A DNA stretch of 64,000 bases from an uncultured Dehalococcoidia bacterium (GTDB taxonomy: Bacteria > Chloroflexota > Dehalococcoidia > Lucifugimonadales > GCA-2712585). Made by a program: the position numbers and the translations under genes. The notes beneath the pieces are model-generated. The model ran no database searches. It saw only the letters and a program-made list of their open reading frames with translations, and had not been told where the DNA came from. Of this stretch, positions 1 to 8,927 are shown piece after piece (the stretch's first letter is position 1; every line of letters starts with the position of its first letter). The DNA lies in NCBI GenBank assembly GCA_958295715.1, contig OY282371.1, forward strand, positions 124,001 to 188,000, given 5' to 3'.

Positions 1-2084
1 GCGGGGGAACCTGGCCCCTCGTGGTCCTACTGCTCTTTTCGTGGGGTCTATCCCCGCGCGTGCGGGGGAACCATGCCGGCTGCCTACCATCCCGCCGGCG
101 GGCAGGGTCTATCCCCGCGCGTGCGGGGGAACCGGACGGCGAAGGCGTGACGCAGACTGTGGTGACGGTCTATCCCCGCGCGTGCGGGGGAACCGCCCGC
201 CCGTGGACGCGGGCCAGCCGTGGATAAGGTCTATCCCCGCGCGTGCGGGGGAACCCCCCGCCCCTGGAGGTCGCTGAGCGGAGCGCGCGGTCTATCCCCG
301 CGCGTGCGGGGGAACCAGCCGGGAGACAGTGGACGAGCAGGACGAGCAGGGTCTATCCCCGCGCGTGCGGGGGAACCACAGGGTGCGCCGGTGGGGAAGC
401 GACCGCGTGGGGTCTATCCCCGCGCGTGCGGGGGAACCCTTCATCTGTCTCCTCCTTATTTGACGGGTTATGGTCTATCCCCGCGCGTGCGGGGGAACCG
501 CGTCGCCAGGCACCGACCGACCGGTCGGTCGGGGTCTATCCCCGCGCGTGCGGGGGAACCGATCCTGCGCTGAGGCGAGGGCGGCGCGAGCGCGGTCTAT
601 CCCCGCGCGTGCGGGGGAACCGTCGTCACTGACCCTCCCTATTTTCTGGACGGCGGTCTATCCCCGCGCGTGCGGGGGAACCGGTGGACTAACATGTTGA
701 AATACGGTCACAAGGGGTCTATCCCCGCGCGTGCGGGGGAACCCTTATCTAACAACAATACGAAGAGGTACAATACGGTCTATCCCCGCGCGTGCGGGGG
801 AACCGACCTGGCGCCGGGGATCTGCCCGGAGGTAGAGGGTCTATCCCCGCGCGTGCGGGGGAACCGCCGTTAGGCCCTTCCTCCACCTGGTAGATGTCGG
901 TCTATCCCCGCGCGTGCGGGGGAACCGGTGTATGGAGCCACGACAAGGCGCGGGCGGCGGTCTATCCCCGCGCGTGCGGGGGAACCGGTTCTGGTTATGC
1001 TGGCCCTGATTGCGGCTGAGGTCTATCCCCGCGCGTGCGGGGGAACCCAGACCTTCAACGTGCGCGCCAAACTCTATGACGGTCTATCCCCGCGCGTGCG
1101 GGGGAACCGAACTGAATCATCAGATTCAATATTACTCAATGGGTCTATCCCCGCGCGTGCGGGGGAACCTAGATATGTACTCATTATATCCGAACGCATC
1201 AAGGTCTATCCCCGCGCGTGCGGGGGAACCCCCTGTGCGCTTGAACTTGCCCGCAGGCACACCGGTCTATCCCCGCGCGTGCGGGGGAACCAACCCGTCA
1301 CCCGTAGTGGGGGGCCGTTGCGGAGGTCTATCCCCGCGCGTGCGGGGGAACCACTGGGCCTATGGCTCTGGCGGCAACGGGGTGAGGTCTATCCCCGCGC
1401 GTGCGGGGGAACCGACTGGTACGAGCCGAAGGCGCAGGCGGGGATGGGTCTATCCCCGCGCGTGCGGGGGAACCAAAACACCTGACAAAGGCAAAGATAT
1501 GGTAATGGGTCTATCCCCGCGCGTGCGGGGGAACCAGTTCTACATCTACGCCCTCATGGACAGTGGCGGGTCTATCCCCGCGCGTGCGGGGGAACCTAGG
1601 GGTGACAGTGAACCGAGGCTGCAAGGTAAGGTCTATCCCCGCGCGTGCGGGGGAACCTGGAGGGAACGTTCCCCCAGTCCTTCGAATACGGGTCTATCCC
1701 CGCGCGTGCGGGGGAACCGCCGAGAAAGCCTTGGAAGCCGCCGAGAACGACGGTCTATCCCCGCGCGTGCGGGGGAACCCTCATGGCCTTCAAGGAGACG
1801 GGGCTGGGCGACGGTCTATCCCCGCGCGTGCGGGGGAACCTGGTTCAAAGACGGGGACACCAACAATGTGCTCGGTCTATCCCCGCGCGTGCGGGGGAAC
1901 CTGCGAGAGCTAGGGTCAACCCCGACCACCGGCCGGTCTATCCCCGCGCGTGCGGGGGAACCCACCGACGCCAAGTTCCACTCCGACAGTACGCGGGTCT
2001 ATCCCCGCGCGTGCGGGGGAACCTGGTTCAAAGACGGGGACACCAACAATGTGCTCGGTCTATCCCCGCGCGTGCGGGGGAACC
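1..2084 (-). CRISPR. CRISPR array 1, type I-E, 34 full repeats plus one partial
   Basis: There are 34 identical 28-bp repeats spaced 61 bp apart (one interval is 60 bp), from 45-72 to 2057-2084. A partial repeat at 1-11 shows that the array continues beyond the window. Read on the minus strand, the repeat starts GGTTCCCCCGCACGCG and ends GGGGATAGACC, which is the type I-E class with a GC-rich hairpin. crRNA is therefore minus-strand and the leader end is near 2085, next to cas2. Spacers are 33 nt (one is 32). The leader-proximal spacer (2024-2056) is identical to the fourth one (1841-1873). The uniform repeats suggest an actively growing array. Confidence 0.99.
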
Positions 2085-2144
2085 CCTTGGCTTTTTGCGC
2101 AATTTACGCCTAATTTTCCTCTCGTCTACCGCCAAGGGGGCGAT
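2085..2144 (-). promoter_or_regulatory. CRISPR array 1 leader
   Basis: This 60-bp stretch lies between the cas2 stop codon and the first repeat. On the minus strand it becomes AT-rich just before the array (GAAAATTAGGCGTAAATTG, then CAAAAAGCC). Its position and composition fit a short I-E leader. The promoter may overlap the end of cas2. No IHF-type site can be assigned with confidence. Confidence 0.6.
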
Positions 2145-2432
2145 TTAGTGGTATTTCACCAGATAGACGCCATCGGCGTCTACAATCTCCTTGGGAGCCT
2201 CGCCCAACGTGCGGATGCTTTGCTCGCCCACTGCCCCGGGGTCCTGCCACGTCATTACTATCGAGCCCCGGCCCAACTCGTAGTACCATCGCGTCAGCAC
2301 GTCCCACACCCTCTCGCGGATGCCGACGGTCATTAGTGGCGAGGTGTAAACCCCGGGGGCTATCTCCAGCATCACCGAGGCCAAAAAGCCTCTGTAGCGG
2401 GATTCCACGTTCACGGTGACGACTACGGTCAT
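2145..2432 (-). CDS. cas2: Cas2e, CRISPR adaptation protein (type I-E)
   Basis: This is the 95-residue Cas2 of the type I-E subfamily, which bridges two Cas1 dimers in the spacer integration complex. It opens with the ferredoxin-like strand MTVVVTVNVESRYRGF and contains the family's GVYTSP and VWDVLTRWY segments. It starts 10 bp after the cas1 stop, with a GAGGAG ribosome site, so it is co-transcribed with cas1. The array leader follows directly. There is no fused DEDDh exonuclease domain, unlike some I-E Cas2 proteins. A separate exonuclease of that type lies at 12406. Confidence 0.96.
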   Translation of the reverse strand: MTVVVTVNVESRYRGFLASVMLEIAPGVYTSPLMTVGIRERVWDVLTRWYYELGRGSIVMTWQDPGAVGEQSIRTLGEAPKEIVDADGVYLVKYH

Positions 2433-2442
2433 GGGCTGCTCC

Positions 2443-3360
2443 TCACTCCGAGTCCGGCGGGGCCAACGCTTCCTCGTCCAAAGACACGTCCTCGAAAAGG
2501 GTCTTTATCCGGTCGATCATCTTTGGGATGACGCGCTCAGTTCGAAGCATCTCCCCGGTGGTCCGCCTGGTATGTCTCTCGATGTTCAGTGTTGGGTCAT
2601 CCATGACGGCCTTGGCCGCTTTGAAAGCGGCGGGCAGTAGGATGGTGTCTCGGAACAGGTCGGCGACGTCTAAGGCGAAGGCGTCGCCGCTGTGCTCGTG
2701 GATGAAGCCCAACTGGGGAATGGCCCCCAGAGCGGTTACGGCGATTACCGCCGCGGAGGTGACGGCCACGGACGCGTGGTTGATGGCTTGGTTGGGGATG
2801 TCGGCGGCCAGCGGGGCGGACCGGTCGTAGCGGCGGCCCCGCCAGACGATGCCTTGTTGCTGGGCCAGAATCCGGTAGGTGCGTTTCATGCGGGCGCCTT
2901 CAATGCCCCTGAGGGCGTCGAGGCTGCGATGAGGCAGCACCTCGCCCAGCCGCAGGGCGTACATCTTGCGGGCAATGGTTATCCGGCTGCCCGTGGGGTT
3001 GCCCCAAGCGCGCATCTGCCGGCGCGCGACCTCGGATGTGTCGGGGGTCAGCGGCGGGGCCGTGTAGCACCTAACGCCGTCTTCGCCGACGGCCACAAGG
3101 CTGGTCCCGTGGCGGGCCATCAGCCGCAGCGCGTCGTGGCTGACCGTTGACCCAGGCCCCAGGAGGATCATCGAAAGGGACTGGAAGGGTATGCCGTATT
3201 CGCCGTTGTCGATGGAGCTTCCCGCGTCTTGCTTAGCCTCCCGGATGAAGCGCAGCGTGCCCTCCCGGACGGTCAGCGCGCCACGGCTCAGCCACAGGAG
3301 GCCGTGACGGTCTGCGTGGGGAATTCGCGCGGTCTCTAGTCCAAGCCTTCCTCGCAGCAT
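2443..3360 (-). CDS. cas1: Cas1e, CRISPR integrase (type I-E)
   Basis: Cas1 integrates prespacers at the leader-repeat junction. The 305-residue length is normal for Cas1e. The metal-binding triad is visible: E154 in RGIEGARM, H221 in GFIHEHSGD and D234 in DVADLFR. The 13-residue spacing between the last two equals that of E. coli Cas1. The ATG start has a GGAGGTG site 7-8 nt upstream. It is separated from cas6e by 153 bp that carry short tandem repeats, so adaptation genes could have their own promoter. Confidence 0.97.
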   Translation of the reverse strand: MLRGRLGLETARIPHADRHGLLWLSRGALTVREGTLRFIREAKQDAGSSIDNGEYGIPFQSLSMILLGPGSTVSHDALRLMARHGTSLVAVGEDGVRCYTAPPLTPDTSEVARRQMRAWGNPTGSRITIARKMYALRLGEVLPHRSLDALRGIEGARMKRTYRILAQQQGIVWRGRRYDRSAPLAADIPNQAINHASVAVTSAAVIAVTALGAIPQLGFIHEHSGDAFALDVADLFRDTILLPAAFKAAKAVMDDPTLNIERHTRRTTGEMLRTERVIPKMIDRIKTLFEDVSLDEEALAPPDSE

Positions 3361-3373
3361 TTCAGTTCACCTC

Positions 3374-3403
3374 CGATAACGGGCGATAGTGGGCGATAAC
3401 GGG
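3374..3403. repeat. 10-bp tandem repeats upstream of cas1
   Basis: The 10-bp unit GGGCGATAAC/GT is repeated about three times in tandem (3374-3380, 3381-3390, 3391-3400), immediately upstream of the cas1 ribosome site on the minus strand. A 10-bp period puts every copy on the same face of the helix. The rest of the 153-bp cas6e-cas1 gap shows no gene. Confidence 0.55.
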
Positions 3404-3513
3404 TTGAGGGGTTGGCCCCTGCAACCCGCTTCCGCCCACTTTGAATTGTACCGTGGTTTCCGGCGGTGGTTTGATATTTGGCTGTTAAGGTGCATTAAGG
3501 TTGGGTGATGCGC

Positions 3514-4284
3514 CTATGGGTTGGTTGAACTGAGGGCCGGACGCAGAAGAAGCATCCCGTACCCATAGGCGCGGTGTCGTCCTATCCCGCGAGTCACCAG
3601 GTCATGGAAGCCGCCGCCGTCTGTGACGGTCAGCACGCCCTGCATTAGGGCCCGCGGCCCCTCCGTGGCAGGCGCGCCGCGTTTGCGGATGTCCCGCGTC
3701 CTTTGGAAGGAAGTCAGCTTGGCTCTATCCAGACGCGCTCCCCGGAGCTGCAACCTGTCGGCCAGCCAACGGCCGTAAACGTCCTCCCTGCTGAGCTCCA
3801 TCTCTCCCTTGGGACGCCGGCAGGCTTCCCACTGGAACGCGTCGGTCTCTGCTCCGGGGCGCTGTCCACCCTTGGCGCGCCGGATTACGGGGCGGATGAG
3901 GGCTTCGAAGCCCAGCTTATGGCCCTGTTTCCACGAAGCGGGCATGGGCTTGCTCATGATGCTTGAGGGGGGCAGGGCCGCTTGTTGAAGGGGGCAGGCG
4001 TAGAGGGCGGAGGCCTCTTTCAGCGCGCCGGCGTCGCTGCCGCAGTAGCCGTAGAGGGCTGCCTTACGGTTTCTATCCCGGGGAATGAACAGCCGGAAGG
4101 GTTTGGGGGCCAACTCCCCAAAGCTCTCCACCAGCAGGCAGTGCATGGCGTAGCCATCGTCAAAGGCGCTTCGGCTGATGAGGTTCCCGCGCCCCGCCCA
4201 ACGCTGAAAGGCGGCAACGTTTAGCTCGGCACGCACCATGTGAAGGGGTTCAGACGCCGCGGTCGTGATATGAGGGGTGGTCAT
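3514..4284 (-). CDS. cas6e: Cas6e, crRNA-processing endoribonuclease
   Basis: Cas6e (CasE/Cse3) cuts the repeat hairpin of pre-crRNA and stays bound as the Cascade head subunit. This 256-residue protein has two RRM-like halves. The C-terminal glycine-rich signature is clear (GIGRHRAYGYGMLLLRP, about residues 233-249), and a candidate catalytic histidine sits in YAMHCLL near residue 48. The start overlaps the cas5e stop by 4 bp (ATGA), so translation is coupled. Confidence 0.95.
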   Translation of the reverse strand: MTTPHITTAASEPLHMVRAELNVAAFQRWAGRGNLISRSAFDDGYAMHCLLVESFGELAPKPFRLFIPRDRNRKAALYGYCGSDAGALKEASALYACPLQQAALPPSSIMSKPMPASWKQGHKLGFEALIRPVIRRAKGGQRPGAETDAFQWEACRRPKGEMELSREDVYGRWLADRLQLRGARLDRAKLTSFQRTRDIRKRGAPATEGPRALMQGVLTVTDGGGFHDLVTRGIGRHRAYGYGMLLLRPALSSTNP

Positions 4285-5045
4285 TCCTGTTCCTCCTCGC
4301 CGCCCTCGGGAGTGGACGGGAAGCGTTCTGTAGGCGCCGTTCCATCGAAAACCAGGCGTCCTCCCCCGTGGAGTCCCGATATCCAGTTGCGCTGGTCGGT
4401 CAGCATATAGGACCTGATGGGATCAATGCCCTCCGCGCCCTCGCCCCGGGGCCACAGCAGTTTAACGGACTTGGAGGAATCCGGGCCGTGTTCCAAAGGC
4501 GTGATTTTCAGGGCTTGAAGGGCTGAGTTCGCCTCGCGGCATCCTGCGAATAGGGGCGTTGAGGGGAGGCAGGGCTTGCGTCCGATGAAGAGGGGCCGGG
4601 CCGGTTCCTGAAGGGCGCGAGCTATATCGTCCAGGGTGGGCCGCTCCTGTTCCGGCTCCAGCCGCAGGGCGACGGTGACGCGTCCGTCGGCGAGATAGTC
4701 GCGGTATCGCAGGTGGGGCGAGAGGTAGGTTGCGGGGCCGCCGGCGCGGCTCTCGGGTCTGCCGCGTGTGGTCCAACCCCTATCCCTGGCGTTCAACTGG
4801 GCCGTCTGAAAGTCCGTCAAAGTCCCGCCTCCCGAAGGCTCCCGGTCTATGCGGGCCGCGAAAACCAGGCGGTCTTGCAACTGCTGGTGCCGTTGCCGGT
4901 GGACCCGCCGCCAGCCCAGGGCGTTGGCCAGCAGCCCCGTTAGCATGGACGCCGCCGGGAACCGGCGGGTGACGCCGTAGTTGTCGATGGCCTCCCCGCC
5001 GAAGGCCATCAGCGGCGATTCCAGGTTGATAATGAGGTGTCGCAT
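4281..5045 (-). CDS. cas5e: Cas5e, Cascade subunit binding the crRNA 5' handle
   Basis: A 254-residue Cas5 of subtype I-E (CasD) that caps the crRNA 5' handle in Cascade. The N-terminus (RHLIINLESPLMAFGG) followed by PAASMLTGLLANALGWRR is the typical RAMP-fold start of Cas5e. It lies 3 bp after the cas7e stop and overlaps cas6e by 4 bp. The C-terminus ends in an acidic run (EEEQE). Confidence 0.95.
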   Translation of the reverse strand: MRHLIINLESPLMAFGGEAIDNYGVTRRFPAASMLTGLLANALGWRRVHRQRHQQLQDRLVFAARIDREPSGGGTLTDFQTAQLNARDRGWTTRGRPESRAGGPATYLSPHLRYRDYLADGRVTVALRLEPEQERPTLDDIARALQEPARPLFIGRKPCLPSTPLFAGCREANSALQALKITPLEHGPDSSKSVKLLWPRGEGAEGIDPIRSYMLTDQRNWISGLHGGGRLVFDGTAPTERFPSTPEGGEEEQE

Positions 5046-5048
5046 GGC

Positions 5049-6224
5049 TCAGCTCGCCTCGCCCTCCCGGATTGCCTGGGCTGCCCAACAAGCCAGTTGG
5101 TCCAGGTTAACCCGCTCGGCCTCCGGCATGGCGCACGAGTCCAAGGACATCACCCGGCGGCTCTCCCGCGCGCCGTAGGCCTCATCCATCTTGAGCAGGT
5201 GGCCGGCCATGGCGTCGACGGCCTCGCCGGTTTGAGCGGCTACCGCTCCCCTGAAGGCGTTGGCGAGGCTGCGGGGCTGCCGCGAACCGGCTTCCACCAG
5301 GGCCAGGTCGGCGTAGGCGTAGGGAGCCGTGGAACCCAGCTTGGCGCCGGGGGACACGGTGGCTATCAGGTGCACGAGATGCTTAACTACGTCGGCCGCA
5401 AGCTCGCGGTCCGCGCTCAGCCAGTCTTTGGACTCGCACCCCGTGAGGTTGGAAACCAGGGCCGGCGCGTCCACGACCACGTATCCGTAGAACAACCCGG
5501 CGGTGAGTTCCGCGTCGCCTATGTGGGCGGCGCCTGCGTCCTCGTCGGCGCGCTGGAGGTCGTCCACCACTGAGAAGTAGTCACTCTCCGACTCCTCCGG
5601 GTGGACGGTGAAGGCGTGGGCCACGTGGATGGCGGCGTCGATGTTCGCGGCGGTGTCGGAGGTCACCATGCGTCCGAACAGCGCGCTAACCAGACCGCCG
5701 GGCAGGCTGGTCCGCTCCCGGAAGGCCCTAAAGTTTTCACGTTCGCCGTCCTTGGACTTAAAGAGCGCGGTCGCGGCATCGCCGGCCTTTTCCGGGTCGC
5801 TGCCATGTTCAGCCAAAATTGCGGTGGCTTTTTCGGTGAGGTATTCGACCTCCGGGAGTCCCAACAGCAGGGGCTGCCGTCCGGATTCGGTTTCTCCCTT
5901 GTCGCCATACACGCCCCGGTTCAAGGCGTTCTCCACCGCCGCTAGGGCCTCTTCGCTCGCGCCGTTGGCGGCGCGCAACGGCTCCATCACGCTGCGCGAG
6001 ACGACGTTGCGGGAGCGTATAGCCCCCTTGGAGTTGGCGATGTTTTCCAAGGAGAATTCGTCGTCGGCCATCCGCCAGTGGCGCTTGAGGCACTGGGACG
6101 AGATGCGCGTGCGGACGCTGCCGCCGAAGGGCATCCGCTTGGCAAGGCCGCTGTCGTCCCGGTTCAGCAGGGCCGCCGGGTAGGAGTGCAGCGTGTGGAT
6201 TTGCAGGAATTTGGGTATCACCAT
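5049..6224 (-). CDS. cas7e: Cas7e, Cascade backbone subunit
   Basis: Cas7e (CasC/Cse4) forms the six-copy crRNA-binding backbone of Cascade. The N-terminal signature is LQIHTLHSYPAALLNRDDSGLAKRM, close to the family motif (HxLxSYPPSNLNRDD), followed by RISSQCLKRHWR. I place the start at the ATG at 6224 (391 residues), preceded by an AAAGGGG site. A TTG start 18 bp earlier would place that ribosome site inside the gene. It lies 45 bp downstream of cse2. Confidence 0.95.
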   Translation of the reverse strand: MVIPKFLQIHTLHSYPAALLNRDDSGLAKRMPFGGSVRTRISSQCLKRHWRMADDEFSLENIANSKGAIRSRNVVSRSVMEPLRAANGASEEALAAVENALNRGVYGDKGETESGRQPLLLGLPEVEYLTEKATAILAEHGSDPEKAGDAATALFKSKDGERENFRAFRERTSLPGGLVSALFGRMVTSDTAANIDAAIHVAHAFTVHPEESESDYFSVVDDLQRADEDAGAAHIGDAELTAGLFYGYVVVDAPALVSNLTGCESKDWLSADRELAADVVKHLVHLIATVSPGAKLGSTAPYAYADLALVEAGSRQPRSLANAFRGAVAAQTGEAVDAMAGHLLKMDEAYGARESRRVMSLDSCAMPEAERVNLDQLACWAAQAIREGEAS

Positions 6225-6269
6225 GGTTAAGGCCCCTTTCAAAATTGTTGATAGCGTTGTCTGGCTGGT

Positions 6270-6857
6270 TTACGACTCCGGCCGTTGCGCGCGGTTCTCC
6301 GCCCAGTAGTAGTCACGAGCTATATCGTGCCGGATTTTATCCGACCTCTCATTGTCGCCCAGGATTAGTTGAGCCATCTGATACCAGTCGAAGGGCTGCC
6401 CGGCGGCCCCCATCATGCGGAACATGCGCGCAAGAAGCGTTCTCAGCATCGGCCCGCGAGCGGTGAGCAGCCGGTTGAAGCGCTGCGGGCTGTAGAAAGC
6501 CTGCCCTCTGCCTGGGTCGCCGCCTTCAAAGAGGGCCTTGCCGACTTTGGCGCTCCTGTCATGGGCGGACCTGGATGACCGGTCGGTTCCGGCGGTGCGG
6601 GTCATTAGGGCGATGCCATGCAGAACAAGGCCCCACTTTTGCTCAATGCCGGGATTCCCTAGCAGGTCCTCACTCGCCATGAGCCGCCAAAATGCGGCCG
6701 CGTCGGGGTTGTCAGGGTCCATCCTGCGGAGGCCGGCCAAGTCTCCGCGTTTGAACCATTCTTCCGCCATCTCCCTCGCAAATCCGACGGCTATCTCGGG
6801 CCACCAGGGGGTCTTCTGAACCCCCTCAGGGGGCGGGCTAGTCGTTCTCGTCGTCAC
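6270..6857 (-). CDS. cse2: Cas11e/Cse2, Cascade small subunit
   Basis: Cse2 (CasB), two copies of which stabilise the R-loop in Cascade. The 195-residue, mostly helical protein has the family's LGVVLHGIALM-like segment (WGLVLHGIALMTR) and ends with QLILGDNERSDKIRHDIARDYY. The GTG start at 6857 has a GGAGGTGA site 6 nt upstream. It overlaps the end of cas8e by 20 bp, so the two are translationally coupled. Confidence 0.93.
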   Translation of the reverse strand: MTTRTTSPPPEGVQKTPWWPEIAVGFAREMAEEWFKRGDLAGLRRMDPDNPDAAAFWRLMASEDLLGNPGIEQKWGLVLHGIALMTRTAGTDRSSRSAHDRSAKVGKALFEGGDPGRGQAFYSPQRFNRLLTARGPMLRTLLARMFRMMGAAGQPFDWYQMAQLILGDNERSDKIRHDIARDYYWAENRAQRPES

Positions 6858-8406
6858 TCGTCACCTCCGGTTGGTCAAAAAGGTGTGGCAGTCCCTTATT
6901 GCCGCGCAGTCTGCCGTTGAACACACTCTCCGCTCGCACCCTGGCGCGGTAGTGTTGGATTGCCGGGCACGGCAGCGAATCTTCAGCTTGGCGCAAGAGT
7001 TCCCGTGCGCTGTCAATGACCCCGCGCAGCCAGGCGTTGCGAATCTTCTCGCGCTCATCCGCGCCGTCGGCTTCGAACTCGTTTTGCAGGTCTTCAAAGA
7101 ATCCGGCGTCCACGGGTTCATCCAGCCTGTTCGCCCACGGGTTGGCGCGGGAGCGGTGGTCGTCGCTTATGCTTTCCGTTTTGCCGCCGGCGGCAAACAC
7201 CGATACGGCGTGTCGGAGTATCCCCTGGACTGTGCCGATGTCTTTAATTCGCTCTTTGGCAATGTCGCCCAAGTCGTCCATTTCCTGCGGGTTCCCAAAA
7301 ATCCGCTTAGTCTTAGGTCTGAAGGGGATGATGCGCTCGTGATAGCCCTCGGTCTTGCCCTTGCCGCGCACCGTTGCGCGCGCTACCAAGGTCATTGGTT
7401 TGGAAGAACGCTGCTCCGCTTCCGTTGCACAGAGCAAAGAGGGTTGTATCCAGTTTCCGGGTGTCAGATATTCCACCGTTCGTTTGTACGTGAACCCGCC
7501 GGCGGCCAGGGTCAGCGACTTTCCCTCTTCTCGCCGGTCAATGGGCGTCCACGGGTCGCCCGTGTTTCCCTTCAGGGCTTTGGCCTCGATTCGAGAGGCC
7601 TTTGACGTTGCCCTGACAGCGTACAAGCGGCCCGTAGGAGCGGCGCGCAGGCGCACACGCCGGCAAATCTCAATGTAAAGCGGGCGGTCCAGGGCGGTGA
7701 AGCTCAGGGACTCCGCCTTGCCGCCGTCCCAAGGTTGCGTCCAGAGCAGACCAATGCCTCCCTCGTCCACCGGATAGCTGTTCAACAGGGCGACGATGTC
7801 CCGGCGCGCGTGCCCCCCCGGTCTGGTGGATGGAGTAATGCTGAACGCGGGCCTGCCTCCCAGCCCCCCGTTCATCCGGGAAATCCCATAGTTGCCCGCT
7901 CCGGAGAAACCCTCCGAGGTCTGTAGGCTTATCAGGGCGAATAGCCAGTCGTTGGCCTGGGCCGACGAGGCCACCGATGACTTGAGGTCGTGGTTCTTTG
8001 ACGTGACCAGCATATCCAACTCGTCGGGCGTCTCGACCCTGTTCTTGTAGTCGGACTGCCGGTCTTTGGAGGACGCCGGCGGCTGCATAAAGGCCGGCTT
8101 GGTGATGTCATCCACCACCATCTGCCAGGGTTCGTCGTCGGGATAGCCGGCGGTGAGGCCGCGTATCAGGCCCAGCCATTGGTGAGCGTCCTTGGGGGGC
8201 TGGCTCACCCCGGCCCGGCCCATGGCCATTGCGCCCAACTGCACTAGGAAGGCGTGCCACGCGTGGCGCTGGTGGGGCCGCAGGGCGGGGAAGCTGTCCA
8301 CCTCGTCCCGCATCAGGGCGGCAAGCGTTTCCACCAACGAGGTCTTCACTCGCGCGCCTCCAGACGTGTCCATGTGGATTAGGCCCTCAGTTAAGACGTT
8401 ATACAA
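6838..8406 (-). CDS. cas8e: Cas8e (CasA/Cse1), Cascade large subunit
   Basis: The large subunit recognises the PAM and recruits Cas3. It is 522 residues long, the usual size. The start is a TTG at 8406: the N-terminus MYNVLTEGLI matches the family opening FNLLxEPWI, and GGAGGG lies 7 nt upstream. The C-terminal four-helix bundle region and internal segments (SLQTSEGFSGAGNYGISRMNGG) are typical of CasA. The gene is separated from cas3 by the ribbon-helix-helix gene and array 2, so it needs its own promoter in the 145-bp gap 8407-8551 or upstream of the regulator gene. Confidence 0.95.
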   Translation of the reverse strand: MYNVLTEGLIHMDTSGGARVKTSLVETLAALMRDEVDSFPALRPHQRHAWHAFLVQLGAMAMGRAGVSQPPKDAHQWLGLIRGLTAGYPDDEPWQMVVDDITKPAFMQPPASSKDRQSDYKNRVETPDELDMLVTSKNHDLKSSVASSAQANDWLFALISLQTSEGFSGAGNYGISRMNGGLGGRPAFSITPSTRPGGHARRDIVALLNSYPVDEGGIGLLWTQPWDGGKAESLSFTALDRPLYIEICRRVRLRAAPTGRLYAVRATSKASRIEAKALKGNTGDPWTPIDRREEGKSLTLAAGGFTYKRTVEYLTPGNWIQPSLLCATEAEQRSSKPMTLVARATVRGKGKTEGYHERIIPFRPKTKRIFGNPQEMDDLGDIAKERIKDIGTVQGILRHAVSVFAAGGKTESISDDHRSRANPWANRLDEPVDAGFFEDLQNEFEADGADEREKIRNAWLRGVIDSARELLRQAEDSLPCPAIQHYRARVRAESVFNGRLRGNKGLPHLFDQPEVTSDDEND

Positions 8407-8551
8407 TAGAATCCCTCCGCGGTCATGGCGTCAACTAAGAAATTATGTACTGCACTTTACGGTTATTCATCGCTTCTGTCAATAGGAGGATCTATGGATT
8501 CACCTTGGTCAATTGCGTACTGGAAATTCCTGCGCTTTCATGTGGTGGGAA

Positions 8552-8716
8552 TTATCGAAGGAAGCTGGACTGACCATAGCCCGCTTCCTTATCAGCCATC
8601 CTTCTAAGCCACTCCGATACAGACAAGCCCTTGGCCTTGGCATATTCCTTGTACGCCGCCCGGCGCGGCTTACCAAGGTCTAAGTTCATGCGGTAGCGCA
8701 CTTGTTTCTTACTCAT
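8552..8716 (-). CDS. Small ribbon-helix-helix (CopG/Arc-like) DNA-binding protein
   Basis: A 54-residue protein with a basic start (MSKKQVRYRMNLDL) giving the DNA-contacting strand, followed by two helices (PRRAAYKEYAKAKGL and SVSEWLRRMADKEAG). This is the CopG/Arc ribbon-helix-helix pattern. I chose the ATG at 8716 because AGGAGG lies 8 nt upstream; a longer reading from 8788 lacks such a site. It lies upstream of cas8e on the same strand and downstream of a 14-bp inverted repeat. No toxin gene is adjacent, so it may be an orphan antitoxin or a regulator of the effector genes (inference). Confidence 0.7.
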   Translation of the reverse strand: MSKKQVRYRMNLDLGKPRRAAYKEYAKAKGLSVSEWLRRMADKEAGYGQSSFLR

Positions 8717-8808
8717 GGCTATCTCCTCCTCTACTAGTTGCGACTTCTTCACACTTATTATATCCTTCAAGAAAAGTTGCTCGGCCATATTATCCCCTTA
8801 GATGTCTA

Positions 8809-8910
8809 TCAATCTGACGTAGAGTTATTGATATTGGGCTACCTTAACATGAGCGCGGATAAGCTGTCAACTCCCAAAAGCTTGGGAATAGTCCTTCTAC
8901 GTCAGATTGA
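8809..8910. promoter_or_regulatory. 14-bp inverted repeat between the RHH gene and array 2
   Basis: Perfect 14-bp arms lie at 8809-8822 (TCAATCTGACGTAG) and 8897-8910 (CTACGTCAGATTGA), 74 bp apart. The second arm ends 17 bp before the first repeat of array 2. It could be a paired operator for the adjacent ribbon-helix-helix protein, the array 2 leader, or the ends of a small mobile element. The sequence alone does not decide. Confidence 0.5.
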
Positions 8911-8927
8911 CGACGTTTTCTGACGAT

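Noticed and set aside
21-2336. Many overlapping open frames of the SIPARAGEP/VYPRACGGT type
   Set aside because: They are translations of the CRISPR repeat in three phases; the spacing and identity of the repeats explain them fully.
8494-8607. A 37-codon plus-strand frame with AGGAGG five bases before its ATG
   Set aside because: It runs antisense into the end of the RHH gene and has no recognisable sequence. I could not separate it from chance, although the ribosome site is good.
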